Origin: a bacterium
Lineage (GTDB): Bacteria > Chlamydiota > Chlamydiia > Chlamydiales > SM23-39
NCBI GenBank assembly: GCA_021818045.1
Contig: JAKAFF010000043.1
Span: forward strand, 1-9,144
Direction of reading: 5' to 3'
DNA length: 9,144 nucleotides
Shown here: positions 1 to 5,053 of the stretch, piece after piece
Layout: the number at the start of each line of letters is the position of its first letter
How positions within the stretch are numbered: the stretch's first letter is position 1
Notes under the pieces: model-generated
Databases searched by the model: none
What the model was told of the DNA's origin: nothing
The model's input: only the letters and a program-made list of their open reading frames with translations
Translations under genes and position numbers: made by a program

Positions 1-11
1 TCATGACACAC

Positions 12-40
12 ACTCAAAAATCCAAATTCAATTTTTGAGT
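12..40. repeat. inverted repeat downstream of the DUF115 operon
   Basis: Two perfectly complementary 10-base arms (actcaaaaat at 12-21, atttttgagt at 31-40) flank a 9-base spacer. It lies 47 bases past the stop of the last minus-strand gene, where an operon terminator would be expected. The stem is AT-rich and is not followed by a T-run on the minus strand, so it is at best a weak or factor-assisted terminator. It could also be a mRNA 3'-end stabilising hairpin or chance. Confidence 0.35.
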
Positions 41-87
41 TTGAGACCATACAACAAGCTTAATAAAATATCAAATGCGCAAGTCTA

Positions 88-1707
88 TTAACCCTGATTG
101 AAAAACATCAATTGGTATTTCAGGGCAAGCTCAAGCCAGTTTTCCCAAAACCTGGCATCATTGGGAAAAATCTGCCTGATATCATAGAACAGGTATAGCG
201 TGGCCATTTCACCTTCTAACTCAAGTTCCGCTAAAGCCGCCGAGCCTTTTTCTTTTTTAGTAATAATTTTCAAATAGTGAATGAGTCGATCTAAGCTTTG
301 GCGTAGCGACTGCAACTTGACTGCAACGTTCGAGGCCGTATCAGGTGGAAAATAGGCATCTGCCACTTTTTGTTGCACAAGCTGTCGCAGAGGTTGCTTG
401 CAAAAATGACGGCTTACTTCTTGAAGCGATGCATCAGCGATACCTCTGAGCGGCAATCCTCCCTCTGTTGTATTGAGCATTTGCGTTGCGCGGTGCTTTT
501 TTGCCAAGCGAGACAAGCTATTTGCCTCCATGATCCAACGTACTGCTGTGTACACCATTTTATCATCGCGTCCGCGCCGTCTGATGAGTCGATCCGCTGC
601 CGACTTTTCCCGCTCTATCGCCTCTGGAACGAGTTCTTCTTTGCTCCCTACCCCGTCGGCATAGCGGCGATTGGCCGTATAAGCAAGATCGACGCCGTTT
701 AATAAAATCGGATTGCATCCTAAAAACTGGGCCCATGCTACGCAAATGAGGGTCACAGAGATCGATTCAGGAGGAAGATCGGCCCCAATAAAGGGCTCGG
801 TGAGCCCTAACTCTTCCTCTAGCCACACTTCGGCCACCCCGCCAATGCCGCTTCTCATATATCCGAAGGGGCCATTGCATGTTTGGAAAATCGCCGGGTG
901 CACGCGGGTGGAATAAAGAAGCGGCACTTCGAATGCAAAGCTGTTTTTAAGCCGCCGATACTCTTCCAAATTGGGATCCACTGCCACCCCAAAATGGGGC
1001 AAGATGCCTTGCGAGCTGAGCGCTGCAATCGTCGAGCCTCCAGCAACGATCAATGCTTTGTCCTCCAACGTCTTGAGCGTTTCTAAAGAGCGCTGCAACG
1101 AAGGACCTGCGCCACAGACAACAGCAGGGGTGTTCTCGAAGGCGCCTTGAAGCCGGTTTGCATAAAAGCTATGGCCTATTTGCAGGCTATTTTTCAAAAA
1201 GTTTTCAAATGGCTGATATCCGTGCAACCGGTCGAGATGCATTGCGTAAGATAGTGCTGTCATGCGCAAAAGGGGCAGTCGCATTTTGGACATTTTTCTT
1301 TTATTTTGCGTCATCGAGATGATCTCGATGCGCCTTTTTGGAAAACGATTCGCAAGTGTGCGAATCTCTTGGCGCTTGCCGCTAAAAATTTCTAGATAAA
1401 CTTGCTCATCCGAGAAAATCTCTACAGCTTTGCCATTTGCCAAAAAGGAGGCAATAACTCCTGGTTCATCTTCTAAAAAAACCAATTTGCGCGTGGGATC
1501 GCCTTGAAGCCATTTTTGATAAGCAAAATAGACAGAGCCATCCCCAAACCCGTAACAATAGAGCACTTCGGCAAGCCCTGGATCGATGGGATCAAACGCC
1601 GGATCGGACTCTACCGGTTGCCAACTGAGAGCCTGCAAGCCTAAGATGGGAAATCGCTCCATCAAAATAGAGAGCGCCTCTTCATAATTAGATCCGCTTT
1701 TGACCAT
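88..1707 (-). CDS. MptE/Maf-like (DUF115) protein, second of a tandem pair
   Basis: The protein is 539 aa from the ATG at 1707. A central Rossmann-like core has the signature GAGPSL at residues 199-204, then a strand ending in AVDPN near 242-246 and NGVDLAY near 337-343. These are hallmarks of the DUF115 / 6-hydroxymethylpterin diphosphokinase MptE-like family, which also includes the motility accessory factor (Maf) proteins that transfer nonulosonic acids to flagellin. The substrate here is unknown; a sugar- or nucleotide-linked transferase role is inference. No signal peptide or membrane segment is evident, so it is probably cytoplasmic. The reading frame is open 14 codons further up to an ATG at 1749, inside the preceding gene. 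The 1707 start is preferred because AAAGGG sits 7 nt upstream and the preceding stop ends 1 nt before it. It is a diverged paralogue of its upstream neighbour and last gene of the hpf operon. Confidence 0.8.
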   Translation of the reverse strand: MVKSGSNYEEALSILMERFPILGLQALSWQPVESDPAFDPIDPGLAEVLYCYGFGDGSVYFAYQKWLQGDPTRKLVFLEDEPGVIASFLANGKAVEIFSDEQVYLEIFSGKRQEIRTLANRFPKRRIEIISMTQNKRKMSKMRLPLLRMTALSYAMHLDRLHGYQPFENFLKNSLQIGHSFYANRLQGAFENTPAVVCGAGPSLQRSLETLKTLEDKALIVAGGSTIAALSSQGILPHFGVAVDPNLEEYRRLKNSFAFEVPLLYSTRVHPAIFQTCNGPFGYMRSGIGGVAEVWLEEELGLTEPFIGADLPPESISVTLICVAWAQFLGCNPILLNGVDLAYTANRRYADGVGSKEELVPEAIEREKSAADRLIRRRGRDDKMVYTAVRWIMEANSLSRLAKKHRATQMLNTTEGGLPLRGIADASLQEVSRHFCKQPLRQLVQQKVADAYFPPDTASNVAVKLQSLRQSLDRLIHYLKIITKKEKGSAALAELELEGEMATLYLFYDIRQIFPNDARFWENWLELALKYQLMFFNQG

Positions 1708-1708
1708 C

Positions 1709-3373
1709 TCAAATCCCTTTGATATCCAAGCGAAGAGTCCCCACGTCATCCCATTGGCGGATATTGAAGCGCTGCGGCGTCAAATAGTCGATCTCTTCAA
1801 TGAGATTGCCCTTAGATCCAAATCGACGGTGTACGCCAACAGGTTCTCCCTGTTCATAGCTTCCTTCATCTACCAAATGACCCATCTGATTCCACATCCG
1901 ATCCCATCCATGTCGCACTCCTTTGTCAAAATGGCACTCTCGTTTCTTCAAGCCATTTGGCCAATAAAGAGTTGCGGCCCCGTGTCTTTTGCCTGCCAAG
2001 TAGAATTCAACTGTTTTGAGCGTGCCATCTGCATAAAACCACTCTTTTTTCTCTTCGAGCATCTGGCAATCAAGAGCATTGCTTGCATCTTGCAAATGCT
2101 CTTGCAGCACCTGCTGAAAAAACACGCGCTGATGCATAGACAGTGTTTGCTTTGGATCAACCGCCACTTCACGCGCAAAAACGGGGCGCCATACAGTCCA
2201 AAGGGGCAAAAGAAGATGCTGATAGGCGGGTTCTTGCTCCAAATCATCTGCATGGTGTTGGCAGCGCTGCAAGCTCTCTTCCCACTCAGGCCATCTTGTC
2301 TCAGACTGCAACTTCGGTAAGCGTGCGATGGTTGTCTGCACCTTTTGGCGCAAATCCCACTCAACGGTGCATTCGCGCAAGACGCTCAGAAGATCTCTCT
2401 TTGGTAAAGCCAGCATCCCATCAAACGAAGTATCGATGAGACGCCCGGGCAGCTGTTGCATCCAATCGGCCGCCATGATCCAATCGCGCTGCGTTAGAAA
2501 TGGGCCATTTTGCACAAGATGCGCCATCTCTTGCGGGTCGCCATTGGCATATTTTTTTTGCTGAACGTAGCAAAAATCCATCCCTACAAAAACGATCGGA
2601 TCGCACCCCATATGCTGCGCTACGGCTGTGAGAAAATTGCCCACAGTCCACCCCCCATCAAAAAGCACCTCTTCCCCTTGCAGCCAATTGATGGCGCTCG
2701 ATGAGCTATCGGGAAATAACAACTTAGGGCCATCAACAAACGCTAAATTGTTGGGATTCATGCGGCTTTGATAGCAAAACGGGGTCTGAGAGTCTAAGCG
2801 CCTCTTCCAAGGGGGAGCCGTCGAATCGATCGCTCCTGCAAAATGGGGTTCGACATCTAAAGCATCTAAGGCAGAGCTACTGGCAAAAATGAGGGCGCGC
2901 CTTTCAAATTCTTTGATGAGAGGACTTTGACCTCGCAAAGATGGACCCGCACCAATAATGAGAGCTGGAATACCGCTAAATGCGCCCTTCAAATCCATCC
3001 CAAGACGGTGCTCTACTTGATTTGCCCTTGCATTGCGCAATGCAGTAACGCCCCAGTCCGCAACTTCTGACAAAAGAAGTCCTGCTGCCAAGTGGTGCCG
3101 CTTTAACGCTTCTTGAAAAAGCGTGCACTCTTCAAGGGGGATAAAGGCCATTTTGCGCATCACAAAAGACCAGGCGATCTCTTTTGCAAACGGCTCAATC
3201 TGCAAAGGCGAGTGCAGTACGTAAATCGCCACGCGGGGGTTTGTGCTGCATTTTTTCTCATGGCAAACAAAAACGACCCGCAAATCCCCTTCTGCCCAAT
3301 GAAGAGCTTCTTGATAAAGCGCCTCATCCCACCCATATACGCAAACAACTTCAGAGTCTTTGGGAAAATGCAT
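1709..3373 (-). CDS. DUF115 (MptE/Maf-like) protein with C-terminal MORN-like repeats
   Basis: The protein is 554 aa. Residues about 120-340 form the DUF115 core, with GAGPSL at 141-146, GAIDSTAP at 180-187 and VGMDFCY at 263-269, matching the equivalent motifs of the adjacent paralogue. Residues about 445-530 hold four degenerate repeats of the MORN_2/YwqK kind: a Y/F-x-x-G-x-L/K start, a charged beta hairpin, then a G-x-x-x-G turn. Examples are YADGTLKTVEF with AGKRHG, and YWPNGLKKREC with KGVRHG. Such repeats normally act as binding or scaffold surfaces; the ligand is unknown. There is no signal peptide. The ATG at 3373 has AGGAG 4 nt upstream and overlaps the end of the preceding gene by 23 nt, implying translational coupling. 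The paralogue next door lacks the repeat tail, so this is a gained (or lost) fusion domain. DUF115 assignment is firm; the biochemical role is not. Confidence 0.8.
   Translation of the reverse strand: MHFPKDSEVVCVYGWDEALYQEALHWAEGDLRVVFVCHEKKCSTNPRVAIYVLHSPLQIEPFAKEIAWSFVMRKMAFIPLEECTLFQEALKRHHLAAGLLLSEVADWGVTALRNARANQVEHRLGMDLKGAFSGIPALIIGAGPSLRGQSPLIKEFERRALIFASSSALDALDVEPHFAGAIDSTAPPWKRRLDSQTPFCYQSRMNPNNLAFVDGPKLLFPDSSSSAINWLQGEEVLFDGGWTVGNFLTAVAQHMGCDPIVFVGMDFCYVQQKKYANGDPQEMAHLVQNGPFLTQRDWIMAADWMQQLPGRLIDTSFDGMLALPKRDLLSVLRECTVEWDLRQKVQTTIARLPKLQSETRWPEWEESLQRCQHHADDLEQEPAYQHLLLPLWTVWRPVFAREVAVDPKQTLSMHQRVFFQQVLQEHLQDASNALDCQMLEEKKEWFYADGTLKTVEFYLAGKRHGAATLYWPNGLKKRECHFDKGVRHGWDRMWNQMGHLVDEGSYEQGEPVGVHRRFGSKGNLIEEIDYLTPQRFNIRQWDDVGTLRLDIKGI
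1715..1720 (-). promoter_or_regulatory. Shine-Dalgarno deciding the start at 1707
   Basis: On the minus strand AAAGGG lies 7 nt before the ATG at 1707 and inside the end of the preceding gene. The alternative ATG at 1749 would overlap that gene by about 40 nt, so the shorter reading is favoured. Confidence 0.6.
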
Positions 3374-3773
3374 AGAGCTCCTGAAAAAAAGGCAAAAAGG
3401 AAACCCGCTTCAATTGCCCCCCCTCGTGCCAGAGGGTCTGGATGCAATTGGGTCCCGCCACACAAAGAAACGGGGCGCCACAGTATAGATTATATCCAAA
3501 CGCCTGATTTTCAGCAGCCTCTTCTGGATCAAAGGCCTTACACTCGACCAACAAAAGCGCGTTGCCCTCTTTCGTATAACAGACGAGGTCAAAGCGGCGC
3601 TGCCCCACTGCTTTCTCAACGGCCAACAATCCTTTTGGAAAGCCGAGAGTTAAGACCATTTTTTGCAATAAAGACTGCCGGACCTTCTCTTCAGGTGTGG
3701 CGAGGACCCATGTACGTCGGACCACGCACCGCAGTCTCTTGTCACTTGATTTCGACAATCCCGTAGTTTTCAT
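3351..3773 (-). CDS. stand-alone HsdR-N-type PD-(D/E)xK-fold protein
   Basis: The protein is 140 aa and resembles the N-terminal domain of type I restriction enzyme R subunits (HSDR_N_2 type), found alone in some bacteria. The order of motifs fits a PD-(D/E)xK nuclease: E53 in AVEK, D62 in RRFDLVCY, then E77-C-K79 in LLLVECK, followed by a Q/N-rich helix (ENQAFGYN, 88-95) and the strand APFLCVA. No helicase, methylase or specificity gene is nearby, so it is not a working restriction system; nucleic-acid cleavage or binding is inferred. The start is uncertain. ATG at 3773 overlaps hpf by 32 nt and has a GAGG touching the start codon, too close for ideal use. A GTG at 3725 would avoid overlap but has only a weak ribosome site. 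The domain itself begins near residue 27, so either start keeps it intact. It overlaps the next gene by 23 nt. Confidence 0.72.
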   Translation of the reverse strand: MKTTGLSKSSDKRLRCVVRRTWVLATPEEKVRQSLLQKMVLTLGFPKGLLAVEKAVGQRRFDLVCYTKEGNALLLVECKAFDPEEAAENQAFGYNLYCGAPFLCVAGPNCIQTLWHEGGQLKRVSFLPFFQELYAFSQRL

Positions 3774-4365
3774 CCTCGCGGCGATAGATCACTTTGGTTT
3801 TGAGATCCTCTTCTGAACGGAAGATCAGAAATGGATCGCTTGTAATCTCCATCTTCATGACCGCCTCGTCTTGCGTCAGTGTTTTGAGCTTCATCGTCTC
3901 TTTGGCCACCACCTGGTGCAACATGTAGCGATTGCGCTCTTCTTTTGCGGCTTGGGCCTCGATTTCATCATTGATTGCCTTGAGATCGTCTTTCAAAGGC
4001 TCAACGACATTTACATGAATATCGACAGTTGTGAGGTCTTTATTGCGATACGATTGCAGTTTTGTTTTGTAGCGTCGAATCAATTTCGTGACGCGATCGA
4101 TCGCCTTATCGATCGCCTCATACAAATTGTCGCGTCCCACCTGCACTTTAATCTGAAAGCGGATGAAATTCATCAAGATCGAGCAAGTTTTTTCTAACTT
4201 TTGCGCATCTAGCGTGACGTGTACATCGATAATCTGATCGGCAATGCGCTCAATGCGCGCAAGCTTTTCCCAAACATAAGAGCGCAGTGCATCCGTAACT
4301 TCAATGTGTTTGCCTGCGATGTATAGTGTATAACCTTCGTTTGCAAACTTATTGGACTGATTCAT
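3742..4365 (-). CDS. hpf: long-form ribosome hibernation promoting factor
   Basis: The protein is 207 aa. The N-terminal S30AE/HPF domain spans about residues 12-108 (YTLYIAGKHIEVTDALRSYV, then a strand-helix pattern with FQIKVQVGRDNLYEAIDKAID and the basic KLIRRYKTKLQ). A charged linker follows, and a C-terminal dimerisation domain lies at about 150-207, ending in the characteristic VIYRREDENYG. Long HPFs bind the decoding centre of the 30S subunit and pair 70S ribosomes into inactive 100S dimers, slowing translation in resting cells; in a biphasic intracellular bacterium this would fit the dormant extracellular form (inference). The ATG at 4365 has AGGGAG 8 nt upstream. A longer open frame to 4470 exists, but its extra residues precede the conserved domain and read through the palindrome, so it is rejected. 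First gene of a four-gene minus-strand unit. Confidence 0.93.
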   Translation of the reverse strand: MNQSNKFANEGYTLYIAGKHIEVTDALRSYVWEKLARIERIADQIIDVHVTLDAQKLEKTCSILMNFIRFQIKVQVGRDNLYEAIDKAIDRVTKLIRRYKTKLQSYRNKDLTTVDIHVNVVEPLKDDLKAINDEIEAQAAKEERNRYMLHQVVAKETMKLKTLTQDEAVMKMEITSDPFLIFRSEEDLKTKVIYRREDENYGIVEIK

Positions 4366-4373
4366 ACCTTCAT

Positions 4374-4379
4374 CTCCCT
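4374..4379 (-). promoter_or_regulatory. Shine-Dalgarno of hpf
   Basis: AGGGAG on the minus strand lies 8 nt before the ATG at 4365 and decides that start over the longer open frame beginning at 4470. Confidence 0.6.
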
Positions 4380-4404
4380 GCAATCTCGTATCGTCTTTCA
4401 ATTG

Positions 4405-4440
4405 GAGGTAGTTGCAAAACTTAAGTTTTGCAACTACCTC
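4405..4440. repeat. perfect 36-bp palindrome in the hpf-recO gap
   Basis: Bases 4405-4422 (gaggtagttgcaaaactt) are exactly reverse-complementary to 4423-4440 with no spacer and no mismatch. It occupies the middle of the divergent intergenic region: 39 bp before the hpf ATG and 58 bp before the recO ATG. There is no T-run on either side and no gene ends here, so it does not read as a terminator. Plausible roles are an operator for a dimeric regulator acting on one or both genes, a hairpin at the 5' end of the hpf mRNA, or a copy of a dispersed palindromic repeat. No flanking target-site duplication is visible. Confidence 0.9.
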
Positions 4441-4446
4441 ATGCGT

Positions 4447-4452
4447 ATCATA
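4447..4452 (-). promoter_or_regulatory. possible -10 element for the hpf operon
   Basis: TATGAT on the minus strand (5 of 6 to TATAAT) would place the start of transcription near 4440, exactly at the edge of the 36-bp palindrome. No convincing -35 hexamer lies at the right distance, so this is a weak prediction. Confidence 0.3.
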
Positions 4453-4460
4453 GATTACCA

Positions 4461-4489
4461 CTGCCACCAAATTTTGTCGATGTTACAAT
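4461..4489 (+). promoter_or_regulatory. possible sigma70-type promoter for recO
   Basis: CTGCCA (4461-4466, 4 of 6 to TTGACA) and TACAAT (4484-4489, 5 of 6 to TATAAT) are 17 bp apart on the plus strand. Transcription would begin around 4496, only a few bases before the recO ATG at 4499, so the message would be nearly leaderless. This fits the lack of a Shine-Dalgarno sequence there, but both observations are weak. Confidence 0.35.
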
Positions 4490-4498
4490 GGGCGATGT

Positions 4499-5053
4499 AT
4501 GGAAGAAAAAGCGGCAGGACTTCTGCTTCAAACAACCCCCTATCTCGGACAAAAAAAGATCCTCAAAATCTTCACCCCTCACGGGATGGCAACCCTTTTT
4601 GCGCAAAAATGCACCCTCACGCCTTTTTGCATCGCTGAGTGGGTGTGGTCCAACACTCAAAAAGAGATCGGAACTCTCAAAGACACCACACTTCTAGATC
4701 CTTTGCTGTGCCTGAAAGAGAGCTATCCCCTCATTTTGGCAGCAGGTCAATTAGCAAAAGACCTCCTGCGCACACAACTGCCAGGAAAAGGAGCGCCAGA
4801 AGTCTACCAGCTCGCTTGTTTATACTTCAAAAAACTGCCCCTTGCACCCACAGCGTTTGTGGCCAGCTTCAAACTCAAATTGCTTCTGCATGAAGGGCTC
4901 CTCTCCTTGGAACAAGACCCTCTCTTTAGTAGCTCCGAGTGGGAAACTGTCCTCGCATTGACCTACGCAAGGACCATCTCCCACATCGTGGGCCAGTCCA
5001 AAATTCCAGAAGCTCTTATCTCAGCCCTATTCGACGAGAGGCTGACTCGCTAA
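4499..5053 (+). CDS. recO: short DNA repair protein RecO
   Basis: The protein is 184 aa. The N-terminal part (about 1-78) matches the RecO OB fold: GLLLQTTPYLGQKKILKIFT, then HGMATLFAQ and PFCIAEWVW, followed by the stretch LLDPLLCLKESYPLILAAG that links to the helical domain, and FVASFKLKLLLHEGL near 120-134. RecO loads RecA onto SSB-coated single-stranded DNA and anneals strands in the RecFOR repair pathway. Typical RecO is about 240 aa and often carries a four-cysteine zinc finger after the FELKLL helix; here the last cysteine is C107 and no such finger exists, although C-terminal helices appear to remain. It is therefore a reduced form rather than an obvious truncation. No clear ribosome site precedes the ATG. 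The gene is divergent from hpf, and its stop overlaps that of the converging gene. Confidence 0.82.
   Translation: MEEKAAGLLLQTTPYLGQKKILKIFTPHGMATLFAQKCTLTPFCIAEWVWSNTQKEIGTLKDTTLLDPLLCLKESYPLILAAGQLAKDLLRTQLPGKGAPEVYQLACLYFKKLPLAPTAFVASFKLKLLLHEGLLSLEQDPLFSSSEWETVLALTYARTISHIVGQSKIPEALISALFDERLTR

Noticed and set aside
1700..2320. 206-codon plus-strand frame opposite the MORN-fused DUF115 gene
   Set aside because: It lies wholly antisense to a well-supported gene and its translation shows no recognisable domain or coherent fold pattern.
3113..3766. 217-codon plus-strand frame opposite the nuclease-fold gene
   Set aside because: It is antisense to the HsdR-N-like gene with its recognisable catalytic pattern; the translated product is low in structure and has no known motif.
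4093..4120. Repeated atcgatcgc motifs inside hpf
   Set aside because: They come from the protein sequence EAIDKAIDRV and its codons, and need no separate explanation.
4366..4470. N-terminal extension of hpf to an ATG at 4470
   Set aside because: The extra 35 residues precede the conserved domain, read through the palindrome, and the downstream ATG has a good ribosome site.
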